A DNA stretch of 21,100 nt from Treponema sp. UBA3649. GTDB lineage: Bacteria > Spirochaetota > Spirochaetia > Treponematales > Treponemataceae. Within the stretch, counting starts at the first letter, position 1. Each line of letters opens with the position of its first letter. Below, piece after piece: positions 6,408 through 14,758 of the stretch. The stretch spans positions 1-21,100 of the forward strand of contig DFKI01000024.1 in the NCBI GenBank assembly GCA_002373325.1, in the 5' to 3' direction. The notes under the pieces are model-generated. The model was not told the DNA's origin, ran no database searches, and saw only the letters and a program-made list of their open reading frames with translations. The position numbers were made by a program, and so were the translations under genes.

Positions 6408-6486
6408 TCGATTTGTATCTAAAAGTCCCTTTTTGGGCTTCAAGTATGGATTTTCCCTATTTTTTGCGTATTTTTGACGAATTTTT

Positions 6487-6515
6487 TTGACATATCGCGG
6501 TATATGGAATATAAT
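6487..6515 (+). promoter_or_regulatory. Consensus sigma-70-type promoter of the PilZ gene
   Basis: TTGACA (6487-6492), a 17-bp spacer, then TATAAT (6510-6515). Both boxes are perfect consensus. They rule out the upstream TTG at 6474 as the gene start, because it would precede the promoter. Confidence 0.85.
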
Positions 6516-6560
6516 TTAGTTGGGGAAGAGAGAGTCAGCATGGGCTTTCAGGAGGTGCCT

Positions 6561-7448
6561 ATGAGCGACGTTTCTTATGATATTTTTTCAGGGCGAAAGA
6601 CTTTTTTTATTGCTCCCGATATTTCCCTCCTGCCCGAAACTTACATGGAAGAATACCTCTCACACGGTTATGAGACCTACATAATCTGCGATGACCGCTA
6701 TTGCTCCTTGAAGAAAAAGGTTGAGCTGATTATAAATCTGTTCCGGGACTCCATACTTTTCTTCTATATAGATGCGGAGATTGAGGGAATCGACTGGCAG
6801 AAGTATATCTATCACCTGCAGAGGGACTATGGCGACAAAGTTCTTATCGGCGTTCTCTATTCCAAGGGACGGAGCGACGCGGAGAGGGAACGGCTTGAGA
6901 GATTCTATCTTTTCGACGTGGGAGTTCAGTGCGGCTGCATTGGCCTTGAGTATCAGCATACAAAAAATTTCTCTCTGATTGACCGGGTTATGTACGCGAA
7001 TCAGGCGGGCGGAAGACGAAAAACTGTGCGGGCAATCTGTGATGACACGAGCGAGGTCTCATTCACTTTTGAGCATGAGAATTTCCTTGCGAAAATCACC
7101 GACATCAGCCTGAACCATTTTTCCTGCGTGATGAAAAAGGATGCGAAAAAACTTCCTGTCTACACGAAGATAAAGGACATGCTCCTGATTGTGAACGGAC
7201 TTCATTTCCAGACTGACGGAATCATTTTGATGGAGCGCAAAACCTATGACGGGCCCCTTTACATTTTTGTCTTCACGCGTCTTGACGGATCCCAGGGACT
7301 TGAGCCGGACACAACCCATCGTCTTTCCCAGAAGATTTACAAGATGGTCACTACAAGGGCAAAGAGCATAATGAACTCAGCTTTTGAATCGGCCAGCCGT
7401 GGACAGGACATAGAAAGCATTTCCTCCGAGTTTGCGGGCAAGGTTTGA
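6561..7448 (+). CDS. PilZ-domain protein, probable c-di-GMP effector
   Basis: A 295-aa product. ATG 6561 (MSDVSYDIFSGRK) is chosen because GGAGG lies 5 nt upstream (6551-6555) and the promoter ends at 6515; an in-frame ATG at 6540 is possible. Residues 1-140 form an alpha/beta segment without a named match (FFIAPDISLLP, then FFYIDAEIEGIDW), possibly a degenerate receiver-like domain. The PilZ domain begins near residue 150 with the R-x-x-x-R motif (R153-R157, in GGRRKTVRA). The second motif, usually D-x-S-x-x-G, is DISLNH (181-186), with His in place of Gly. The family binds cyclic di-GMP and controls motility or envelope functions. Altered binding is possible because of that change. It is monocistronic and divergent from hsp20. 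Confidence 0.8.
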   Translation: MSDVSYDIFSGRKTFFIAPDISLLPETYMEEYLSHGYETYIICDDRYCSLKKKVELIINLFRDSILFFYIDAEIEGIDWQKYIYHLQRDYGDKVLIGVLYSKGRSDAERERLERFYLFDVGVQCGCIGLEYQHTKNFSLIDRVMYANQAGGRRKTVRAICDDTSEVSFTFEHENFLAKITDISLNHFSCVMKKDAKKLPVYTKIKDMLLIVNGLHFQTDGIILMERKTYDGPLYIFVFTRLDGSQGLEPDTTHRLSQKIYKMVTTRAKSIMNSAFESASRGQDIESISSEFAGKV

Positions 7449-7526
7449 TTTTCTTTTTTGATTGTGTTTGCGTCATGTGCTTTGTCAACGGGCCAGGCAT
7501 GATGGCAGTGGCGCATATAAATTTAG

Positions 7527-7555
7527 TTGAATTTTTTTAAGACCTGTTTTATAAT
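7527..7555 (+). promoter_or_regulatory. Promoter of the cyclase-CotH-MCP operon, predicted leaderless
   Basis: TTGAAT (7527-7532), a 17-bp spacer, then TATAAT (7550-7555). The ATG at 7563 starts 8 bp after the -10 box, so transcription should start at or next to it. No Shine-Dalgarno precedes the ATG. Confidence 0.7.
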
Positions 7556-7562
7556 TTATTTT

Positions 7563-10500
7563 ATGACCAAGAAGATTTCCTTTTTTTTTCTTTTGTTAAC
7601 TCTGACCATTGCTCCTCTGTTTTCAGAGCCGGGGCATGACCAGTCATTTCTGAATGATTTTGTGGGAAAAAGCTGGACCACGGAGGACGGACTTCCGGGC
7701 ATGACGATTGTTGCCATGCTGCAGGACAAGAACGGCTACATATATCTTGGAACCTATGACGGACTTGTGCGCTTTGACGGCGTGGAATTTGCAATTTACA
7801 GTCGTGCCTACGATGAGAAATATCAGTTCGCGACGGCACATGCTCTCCTGCAGGATTGCGAGGGAAACATCTGGATAGGACACAACGACGAGGGACTTTC
7901 GTGTCTTTCTCCCGACGGCTCCGTTACAAAATATACCGTGGGCGACGGACTTCTGAACAATAAAATCAATGCCCTGGCGGAGGATGCCGATCACAATATC
8001 TGGATTGGAACTGCGACGGGTCCCTGCTATCTTACTCCCGAACGAAAATTCGTCATTCCAAAAATTGCCGATGACATCAAGGACACAATCACTTCGGTGA
8101 GCATGTACTGTGACACTTCCGGAAAAATATGGATTGCCGCAGGAACGGAGCTTTATGTCTACGAGGACTCCATCCTGCATAAATTCTCCGGCTTCAAATC
8201 CTTGGATTCCCACGAAGTCTACTATGTGACCCAGGACAGGTCGGACGCGTTTTGGTTTGCTCTTTCCCCGCATTATGCAATCAGGGTGAAGAACGGTGAG
8301 GAGACTCTTTTTAATCTGAGCCACGGTGAAAAAGAAGGTGCTGTCGTGTCGGATATACTTCAGGACTCGCTCGGCAACATCTGGTTTGCTACGGATTGCG
8401 GTATTGTGGTTTTGCACAACGGAAAGTATTCTTATTTTGACATGCAGAACGGACTCCCTGACGACGGCGTGAATCATCTGATGGAGGACCATGAGGGAAA
8501 CATCTGGCTTGGACTGAACCGAGGCGGACTCTACAAGATGAGCTACGGAAAATTTATTACGGTCCCCACGGATTCAAGCATCAACGGAATCTGCGAGGAT
8601 CAAATCAGAAAAGTGACATGGCTTGCTTCTGATACCGGGGTTCTCTGCTACAAGGACGGTAGTTTTATATCAAACAATCTCACCGAGCTGACGAAGGGAC
8701 TCCGCATAAGGCACGTTGGCATGGATAAAAGCGGCGAGCTTCTTGTCTGTGCTTTTTCACTCGACATCCCCTTTATCCGGCTTTCAAAAAACGGAAGCAT
8801 AAAAACATGGTCGGTCGAGGACGGCATCGTCGGAAACAGGGCGAGGGTTGCGATAAAGAGCTCGGACGGCGACTATTATGTGGGTACTGCCCAGGGACTC
8901 AGCGTAATCCACAAGGACGGAAAAATCGAGACTTTATCAAAAAAGGTTCCGATGGAAAACGTCTACATCATGTGGCTTTACGAGGATTCGGAAAAATGCG
9001 TGTGGGTGGGAACGAACGGAGGCGGAGTCTATGCGCTGAAGGATGAGCAGATTGTGCGGCATTATTCCACTGAGGACGGTCTTTCCGGAAACGTGATTTT
9101 TAAAATCTGGGAGCAGGACGGTGATTTTTGGATTGCGACTGGAACAGGTCTCTCTTACTTTGACAGGGAGAAGGATTCTTTCATCAATTTCAATTCCTTG
9201 AACGGACTTGGAACCGACAGTGTTTTTCAGATGCTCACGGATTCGAACGGAACCGCATGGATGCTCTCGAACAAGGGCATAATCTCCACGAAGGTCTCCG
9301 AGATGAAAGAGGTCATCGCTGGACAGAGAAAAAAACTTGCCGTGCACAATTACGGAAAATCCGACGGTCTTGTTACTGGAGGGGCCACATCCACTGCCTA
9401 TTCACTCAAGGATTCCGCCGGCAATCTCTGGTTCACTCTTGTAGACGGGTTCGCAATCTACAAGCCGGAAAAAGCATCCTGGCACAATATCGCTCCGGTC
9501 GTTGATGTCCAAAGCTACATTGTGGATACGACGAGCCATGATTATCACGGTGAAAAAATCATCCTTCCTCCGAATGCACAGCGTCTGAGCATAAAGTACA
9601 CAGGAATCACTTTTCTTGCACCCGAGCATGTGACGTTCAGCTACAAGCTTGAGGGATTCGAATCTGATTTTTCTGACTGGGGAAGCACAAGGGTCATCTC
9701 CTACACGAACATAAAGCCCGGCACATATAAATTTTCCGTGATGGCCCTCAACAACGACGGTATTCAGAGCGAGCCTTGTCCACCCGTGACGATAATCAAA
9801 AAACCTCACATCTGGCAGAACATCTGGTTTTGGGTTGCGATGATTCTTTTGGTCGTGCTGATTGTGTTCGCTTCCGTGCGTTATAAAATCTATACGATGA
9901 AACGCTATCAGAGGGAGCTTGAGGAAAAGGTCGAGGAAAGAACCCGGGAACTCAAGGCTGCGAATGACAAGTCGGAGAAACTTCTTTTGAACATACTTCC
10001 GTCCGATGTTGCGAAGGAGCTGACCGAGCATCCTGATAAAACCATAGCCGAGAAATTCCCTAATGCGGCGGTTCTTTTTACCGACATCGTGAACTTTACG
10101 AAAATGAGCGACAAACTTTCCGCGGAGGAGGTCGTCACGTTCTTGAACCGTATGGTCTCGAAATTTGACGAGAGGGCAAAACGCGAGGGCATAGAAAAAA
10201 TCAAGACGATTGGAGACGCGTACATGGCGGCATGCGGACTTTCCAAAGATGACAATCCAGAGAACATACGGAAGATGATTGTTTTTGCGCAGGGACTTCT
10301 GGAGGACGTGCATGAGTTCAACAAAGAGTCCCCCGTCAAGGTGAGCATCCGGATTGGCGTGAATTGCGGAAATCTTGTCGCGGGTGTAATCGGAAAATCA
10401 AAGTTCATCTACGACATCTGGGGTGATACTGTGAACGTCGCGAGCAGGATGGAAAGTACCGGGGAGCCCATGAGAATCCATGTGACCGAGGCAGTCCATG

Positions 10501-10589
10501 AGCAGACAAAAAATCACTTTTCCTACAGCGACGGAGTTGAGCTTGAGGTGAAGGGCAAGGGAAAAATGAAGACTTACTTCATTTCGTGA
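7563..10589 (+). CDS. Propeller-sensor class III adenylate/guanylate cyclase
   Basis: A 1008-aa product from ATG 7563 (MTKKISFFFLLLTL); the TTG at 7527 is in the -35 box. A signal peptide (1-22) is followed by two-component-regulator-type propeller repeats (about 30-650; recurrent D-x-x-G-x-I/L-W-I/V-G, such as DCEGNIWIG and DHNIWIG). A Y_Y_Y domain (about 671-735, ending PGTYKFSVMALNNDG), one membrane helix (about 753-773) and a signalling coiled coil precede the catalytic domain. There, metal-binding Asp841 (FTDIVNFT) and Asp885 (TIGDAYM), the Lys881 seen in adenine-selective enzymes, and Asn958/Arg962 (NVASRME) are all present, so it should be active. A periplasmic ligand would thus control cytoplasmic cAMP. 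This sensor is more often fused to histidine kinases. It ends 14 nt before the CotH gene. Confidence 0.9.
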   Translation: MTKKISFFFLLLTLTIAPLFSEPGHDQSFLNDFVGKSWTTEDGLPGMTIVAMLQDKNGYIYLGTYDGLVRFDGVEFAIYSRAYDEKYQFATAHALLQDCEGNIWIGHNDEGLSCLSPDGSVTKYTVGDGLLNNKINALAEDADHNIWIGTATGPCYLTPERKFVIPKIADDIKDTITSVSMYCDTSGKIWIAAGTELYVYEDSILHKFSGFKSLDSHEVYYVTQDRSDAFWFALSPHYAIRVKNGEETLFNLSHGEKEGAVVSDILQDSLGNIWFATDCGIVVLHNGKYSYFDMQNGLPDDGVNHLMEDHEGNIWLGLNRGGLYKMSYGKFITVPTDSSINGICEDQIRKVTWLASDTGVLCYKDGSFISNNLTELTKGLRIRHVGMDKSGELLVCAFSLDIPFIRLSKNGSIKTWSVEDGIVGNRARVAIKSSDGDYYVGTAQGLSVIHKDGKIETLSKKVPMENVYIMWLYEDSEKCVWVGTNGGGVYALKDEQIVRHYSTEDGLSGNVIFKIWEQDGDFWIATGTGLSYFDREKDSFINFNSLNGLGTDSVFQMLTDSNGTAWMLSNKGIISTKVSEMKEVIAGQRKKLAVHNYGKSDGLVTGGATSTAYSLKDSAGNLWFTLVDGFAIYKPEKASWHNIAPVVDVQSYIVDTTSHDYHGEKIILPPNAQRLSIKYTGITFLAPEHVTFSYKLEGFESDFSDWGSTRVISYTNIKPGTYKFSVMALNNDGIQSEPCPPVTIIKKPHIWQNIWFWVAMILLVVLIVFASVRYKIYTMKRYQRELEEKVEERTRELKAANDKSEKLLLNILPSDVAKELTEHPDKTIAEKFPNAAVLFTDIVNFTKMSDKLSAEEVVTFLNRMVSKFDERAKREGIEKIKTIGDAYMAACGLSKDDNPENIRKMIVFAQGLLEDVHEFNKESPVKVSIRIGVNCGNLVAGVIGKSKFIYDIWGDTVNVASRMESTGEPMRIHVTEAVHEQTKNHFSYSDGVELEVKGKGKMKTYFIS

Positions 10590-10603
10590 GAGGGGAGATG
10601 ATA

Positions 10604-12235
10604 GTGGAAAAATTTTCAAAAGTATGTTTTTTGACGCATTTTATTTTCGCCGCTCTTCTCTTTACAGCCTGCACTTCGTCGTGTGAAAAAAAGTCTGATT
10701 TTGGAAAAACTGAGTTGACGGTCGTGACATTCGATGAAAACGCGCCGCTTGATTTTATCTTCAACAATCAGACTCTCGGAAGCACGTGCGTTACAATCAA
10801 AAGGAGCGAGTGGAATAAACTTTGCGACAACTACCGGTTTTTCTACAGAAATGAAAATTATGTCCGGGCACAGTCTTGCACTTACGAAAAGGACGGAAAA
10901 TCATGGTCGCTTGAGAACGTGGGATTTCGTCTCCGGGGAAACACCAGCCGAAACTGTCCGCAAGGTGTGGATAACGGACGAGAGCAGGGACAAAGAAGCG
11001 CGGAGTGGATTCCCTGGTATTTTGATTATGCCGAAAAACCGAATGATGATTACAGGCAGAGTCATTTCAAAATCTCTTTCGGGGAGTTTTCGGAAAAGGG
11101 GCAGGATAAAAAACTTGCCGGATGTCTCAAAGGACTTGCCTTGAAAAGATTGGACCACAGTTTGGGACGCGAGATTTTCTGTTACGACTTGTTCAGAAAG
11201 TATGGAATCTGGACGGCACCACGAGCGAGCCACACAAGACTTGAGATAGATATAATAGAAGATAATGGCGACGGTTCCGTGACCAAAATCGATTACGGAG
11301 TTTACGAGATGTTCGAGGAGGTCGATTCCCAATCACTTTCTGACAGAAAAACCGGGCGCAACAAGGCGGAAAACGCATGGGGTAGTGACAAGGGAAATCT
11401 TTGGAAATGCGGATTTTATGGAACTGCAAGCGCGGCGTCTCTGACAAATCCAAGCGGAAACGGAATGGGCGTTGAGAAAAATCTGATTGTCTTTGATGAT
11501 GACGGAAATCCTGTTGATAAAATCTATGAGTCGTATGACATGGATTTGAAGACCAACAAAAAGAATTTTGAAAAGGCGAGGGAGGAACTGTGCTCTTTTA
11601 TCCGTGAGCTGAACGGACTTCCAAAAGTGAAAGGCAAGGACGCTTCGGAGGACAAGGATGCAATCAAAAAGATAAAGTCCTTTTACGAGAAATGGCTCGA
11701 CGTTGATTTTTTCCTGAAGACTTATGCGGTCAACATCCTTTGCGGAATGGACGATGACTACTGGGCGAGCGCGAACAATTACTATCTCTATTTTGACACC
11801 AGGGGAGAAGGTTCTACGGGCAGGGTCTACCTCATTCCCTTTGACTATGACAACTCTCTCGGCTGCTCCATACACGAGGGAGGATTCAGGCAGGATCCCT
11901 TGTATTGGGGACGCGGGCAGAACAGACCACTGATGGACAGGCTTCTTTCTGTTCCTGAGTACAAGACGAAATTTAAAAAATATCTTAGGGAAGTCTCTTC
12001 GGAAAAATCGCTTTGGAATTTCGAGAGATGCAGCACGCAGTTCAAGTCATGGGCCGATATGCTGAAGCCTTACGTTAGAAGTCCGGATTTGGTTTATGCG
12101 GGAGTTGGGGTGCAGTCCTTCGAGGATTACACATGGCAGCCGGAAGGCTATTCCCTTGTTCATAGGGAAAAAAATATTTATGACGCCACAAGAAAATCCA
12201 TAAACGGATGGCTTTGCGGCAAAAAGGAGGAGTAA
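10604..12235 (+). CDS. CotH-kinase-family lipoprotein
   Basis: A 543-aa product. GTG 10604 is preferred because AGGGGAG (10591-10597) lies 6 nt upstream, too close to serve the ATG at 10598. The N-terminus MEKFSKVCFLTHFIFAALLF ends in TAC, a lipobox, so it should be an exported lipoprotein. CotH features: VGFRLRGNTSR (the family's RGN-S motif), LKRLDHSLGREIFCYDLFRK, KIDYGVYEMFEEVD and NNYYLYFDT, then IPFDYDNSLG with the putative catalytic Asp pair. CotH proteins are atypical kinases, best known for phosphorylating spore-coat protein in Bacillus. In spirochaetes, which do not sporulate, the substrate is unknown. It sits in an operon between the cyclase (14-nt gap) and a chemoreceptor (4-nt gap). 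Confidence 0.87.
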   Translation: MEKFSKVCFLTHFIFAALLFTACTSSCEKKSDFGKTELTVVTFDENAPLDFIFNNQTLGSTCVTIKRSEWNKLCDNYRFFYRNENYVRAQSCTYEKDGKSWSLENVGFRLRGNTSRNCPQGVDNGREQGQRSAEWIPWYFDYAEKPNDDYRQSHFKISFGEFSEKGQDKKLAGCLKGLALKRLDHSLGREIFCYDLFRKYGIWTAPRASHTRLEIDIIEDNGDGSVTKIDYGVYEMFEEVDSQSLSDRKTGRNKAENAWGSDKGNLWKCGFYGTASAASLTNPSGNGMGVEKNLIVFDDDGNPVDKIYESYDMDLKTNKKNFEKAREELCSFIRELNGLPKVKGKDASEDKDAIKKIKSFYEKWLDVDFFLKTYAVNILCGMDDDYWASANNYYLYFDTRGEGSTGRVYLIPFDYDNSLGCSIHEGGFRQDPLYWGRGQNRPLMDRLLSVPEYKTKFKKYLREVSSEKSLWNFERCSTQFKSWADMLKPYVRSPDLVYAGVGVQSFEDYTWQPEGYSLVHREKNIYDATRKSINGWLCGKKEE

Positions 12236-12239
12236 AAAA

Positions 12240-14108
12240 ATGAATCTATTTTACATGTACATGGTTTTCTTCGGATTCTCTACGGTAGTTGGAGTTCCGC
12301 TTTTGTCATCTTTTCAGGTGACGCAAATCAAAGGCTCAAGCTGGGCTGATTGGGCGGGAAGTCTCGGAGTGACATTGGGACCTGCGGCTGGAATCCTTGT
12401 CATAATCAGTCTCATTGTCTACACAATCATGAAGCCGCTCATGCAAATCATAAAAAAGGCGGAGACGGAGGACATAAGCGACGCTGAAAAGGACACCATC
12501 AAAAAGGGATTCGCAAAGATAAAAATCATCACGACGATTTCGCTTCTTGTCGGATATTTTCTCGGAAACGGCTCCACGATTATCATAAAGACTCTGACCG
12601 GAAAACTGAACTACACAAAATTGGATCTTGCCATAATCATGGTGCTGATTTTTTGCTACGGATTCCTTGCCGTGCAGTACTCGGTGAACTGTTTTATGAA
12701 TGTGGCGCGCACTGAAATCATCAAGCTGAAATTCACCTCCTCCGACGCAATCAAAACCACGACGGTCTCCAATTCCCTTGCCCAGAGTTTTATAATCTGC
12801 ATCGGAACCGTGGCATGGCATTTTTTCTGCTCAGGTTACAGCGCGGTGAGATACGGATGGCCCATGGAAGTCTTTTTGAAAAAATCCCTTCTCGCGGTGA
12901 CACAGGGAGTCTTTTTGTGCTTTCCTCTGATTATTCTGAGCCTCATCAACCTGCGTAAGAGATTTGCGATGACAATCGACCAGGTGACGAAGCTTCGAAC
13001 CGAGGGTGATTTGAGGAGCCGCATCTACATCGGTGTCTTTGATGATTTTGGAAATCTCATGTCGGAGATGAACCTGCTCATGGATTCCTTGAAAGAGTCG
13101 ATTTCGAATCTGCAGAATGAGATTATTTCCGTGGATTCCGGGGCTGAGGAACTCATGCACGTAACTCAGAACTCTTCTTCTGGCATCACTCAGATTGTCT
13201 ACAGTTTCAATGAGATGGGTGCGGAGTCGGCGAATCAGAGCAAGCTTCTTGCGTCGGTGAATTCGGGTGTGGCCAAGCTGAGTGCGGATGCGATCAAAGT
13301 GAGCGAGTTCACGAAAAGTCAGTCAAAGTCAGAACAGGAAAACGCGCTTTCCATAAAGGAGATGGTGAACAATTTTGAGTCAATCACCAATCTGATTTCA
13401 CGTGCGCAGGGTCTTGCGTCAGAACTTACCGAGGAGTCCGTTTCCGGAAGCGAGGAAGTGAAGAAGACACGCGACATCATCGACGGAATTTCGGAAATGT
13501 CCAAGCGGATGATTGAGGTAATCAAAGTGATTCAGTCGGTTGCTTCTCAGACAAACCTTCTTGCCATGAACGCTGCAATTGAGGCGGCACATGCGGGTGA
13601 GGCAGGACAGGGATTCAGTGTCGTCGCGGATGAAATCAGGAAGCTCTCGGAGTCCACCCAGAGATCAACGAAGGACATCAGCAATCTCATTAACGAAATT
13701 GCAAAATCCATGGAAGCCGGAACCGAGAATATGGAGCTTACGAACGCCGCGTTCACAAAAATACAAAAGGACATTGCGGAACAGAGCCGTGTTGTAGGTG
13801 AGATTTCAGAGACGGTTTCAAGACAATCATCCGACGCTGCCACAATTCTTTCAAATACGAATGTCATCGTAAAGCAGATTGAGGAAGTGGATGAGCTTGC
13901 CCGGGATCAGGCCTCATATACGGAGACAATCAGAAACGACATAAGCGAGATTGTTGCCATCGCATCCCAGGTCAATGAGTCGGTGTCGCAGTCGGAAAAT
14001 GTCGTCAAGGATTTTTCGGCATCATTCTCCACTGTTCGCGAGAAGGCGGAATCTAATAAGAAATCTGTCTTGAATATCACGAAGGAGCTTGATAAGTTCA
14101 AACTTTAG
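12240..14108 (+). CDS. Methyl-accepting chemotaxis protein with a multi-pass membrane sensor
   Basis: A 622-aa product, with AAGGAGG about 9 nt before ATG 12240 and a 4-nt gap after the CotH stop. The N-terminal about 240 residues contain about six hydrophobic helices (for example GPAAGILVIISLIVYTIM and LAIIMVLIFCYGFLAVQYSV) and no large periplasmic loop. It therefore senses within or near the membrane, unlike classic two-helix receptors. A HAMP-like stretch follows, then a long coiled coil. The signalling tip is canonical (about 437-470: QTNLLAMNAAIEAAHAGEAG then QGFSVVADEIRKL), so it should bind CheW/CheA. Co-transcription with a cyclase and a CotH kinase is unusual. Ligand unknown. Confidence 0.93.
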   Translation: MNLFYMYMVFFGFSTVVGVPLLSSFQVTQIKGSSWADWAGSLGVTLGPAAGILVIISLIVYTIMKPLMQIIKKAETEDISDAEKDTIKKGFAKIKIITTISLLVGYFLGNGSTIIIKTLTGKLNYTKLDLAIIMVLIFCYGFLAVQYSVNCFMNVARTEIIKLKFTSSDAIKTTTVSNSLAQSFIICIGTVAWHFFCSGYSAVRYGWPMEVFLKKSLLAVTQGVFLCFPLIILSLINLRKRFAMTIDQVTKLRTEGDLRSRIYIGVFDDFGNLMSEMNLLMDSLKESISNLQNEIISVDSGAEELMHVTQNSSSGITQIVYSFNEMGAESANQSKLLASVNSGVAKLSADAIKVSEFTKSQSKSEQENALSIKEMVNNFESITNLISRAQGLASELTEESVSGSEEVKKTRDIIDGISEMSKRMIEVIKVIQSVASQTNLLAMNAAIEAAHAGEAGQGFSVVADEIRKLSESTQRSTKDISNLINEIAKSMEAGTENMELTNAAFTKIQKDIAEQSRVVGEISETVSRQSSDAATILSNTNVIVKQIEEVDELARDQASYTETIRNDISEIVAIASQVNESVSQSENVVKDFSASFSTVREKAESNKKSVLNITKELDKFKL

Positions 14109-14114
14109 TTCGGG

Positions 14115-14158
14115 AGCCCGGATTGCAATGACATGATTTTGACATTCGGGCTAATCTT
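14115..14158 (+). terminator. Possible terminator after the cyclase-CotH-MCP operon
   Basis: AGCCCG (14115-14120) pairs with CGGGCT (14147-14152), and AATCTTTTTT follows. The loop is large (26 nt), so efficiency is uncertain. It lies between the convergent MCP and CheX-like genes. Confidence 0.45.
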
Positions 14159-14176
14159 TTTTCATTCCTGCTTTGT

Positions 14177-14644
14177 TTACATACCCGTGAAACTCAGGTC
14201 CACCTCGAAGATTCCCTGTTTGGTATAAAACGGAACCCCGATGATTCTTGTTTTTGCCGGCCAGGGGATGGGGTGGTTTTCTCCGACGCGGATGAGAGGA
14301 GAGGATACGATTATTGTTTTTTGCTGCATTTCAGAAACGGCATTTCCCGTGATGATATTCGTGAATTCGCTTACAAAATCTTTTTCCATCGGCTCAAGGT
14401 CTTCCGGGGACTCAAGGGTGATTCCTGAAAGCTCAAGTAATTTTTCCGCGAGCCTTTTTTGCAGACGGAACACGACAATGCCAGTCTCGTCTCCCGAAAC
14501 TTTTACAAGCCCTGAAACTTCCCACATGTGCGTGCTGCCCGGATTCAGAAGGTATGGAGCCTTGTGCTGAGGATCGATATTGAACATCGTTTTAAATGCT
14601 TCCTCACAGGAACTTAAAAACGGATTGATAGTAGAAACGTCCAT
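14177..14644 (-). CDS. CheX-like CheY-P phosphatase
   Basis: A 155-aa product starting MDVSTINPFLSSCEEAFKTM. It has the CheC/CheX/FliY fold pattern: two-strand GLVKVSGDETGIVVFRL, a helix with RLAEKLLELSG, and the catalytic helix SEFTNIITGNA, where Glu93 and Asn96 form the single E-x-x-N site typical of CheX. The family hydrolyses the aspartyl phosphate of CheY-P and so resets the flagellar signal. In spirochaetes the main cheX is usually in a cheA-cheW-cheX-cheY operon. Here it stands alone, convergent with an MCP gene, so it may be a paralogue dedicated to a particular pathway. Its promoter predicts a leaderless mRNA. Confidence 0.82.
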   Translation of the reverse strand: MDVSTINPFLSSCEEAFKTMFNIDPQHKAPYLLNPGSTHMWEVSGLVKVSGDETGIVVFRLQKRLAEKLLELSGITLESPEDLEPMEKDFVSEFTNIITGNAVSEMQQKTIIVSSPLIRVGENHPIPWPAKTRIIGVPFYTKQGIFEVDLSFTGM

Positions 14645-14651
14645 ATTATTA

Positions 14652-14680
14652 ATTATAAAACATTTTCACGAATAATGCAA
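14652..14680 (-). promoter_or_regulatory. Promoter of the CheX-like gene, predicted leaderless
   Basis: On the minus strand TTGCAT (14675-14680), a 17-bp spacer and TATAAT (14652-14657). Seven bases separate the -10 box from ATG 14644, and there is no Shine-Dalgarno. Confidence 0.7.
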
Positions 14681-14731
14681 AAGAAAATGTCAATTTTGTC
14701 TTCGGATTGGATAAAACAGGCTTAAAAGGTC

Positions 14732-14754
14732 AAAAAACTCTAGTTCGACGAGAG
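14732..14754 (-). terminator. Possible terminator of the SPL radical SAM gene
   Basis: On the minus strand, CTCT pairs with AGAG, continued by GT/AC across one mismatch with loop CGA, and TTTTTT follows (14737-14732). The stem is short. It begins 4 nt after the stop codon. Confidence 0.4.
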
Positions 14755-14758
14755 ATTT

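Noticed and set aside
6210..6443. Minus-strand 77-codon frame with repeated FDTQRRVIFT-like segments
   Set aside because: It spans the sigma-54 promoter and the direct repeats; the apparent peptide repetition is explained by the DNA repeats and no ribosome site exists.
6474..6560. Longer N-terminus for the PilZ protein from TTG 6474
   Set aside because: A consensus TTGACA-N17-TATAAT promoter lies inside this stretch, and GGAGG precedes ATG 6561.
7644..8492. 282-codon minus-strand open frame
   Set aside because: Antisense to the propeller repeats of the cyclase; no promoter, ribosome site or recognisable domain.
9402..10313. 303-codon minus-strand open frame
   Set aside because: It lies fully inside the cyclase gene, antisense to conserved catalytic codons, with no ribosome site and a composition typical of a shadow frame.
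10598..10600. ATG start for the CotH gene
   Set aside because: The AGGGGAG site ends directly against it, leaving no spacing; GTG at 10604 has a normal 6-nt spacing.
14111..14152. Another copy of the dispersed repeat
   Set aside because: It shares only short words such as CCGGATTGCAATGACA with the other copies; kept only as a possible terminator.
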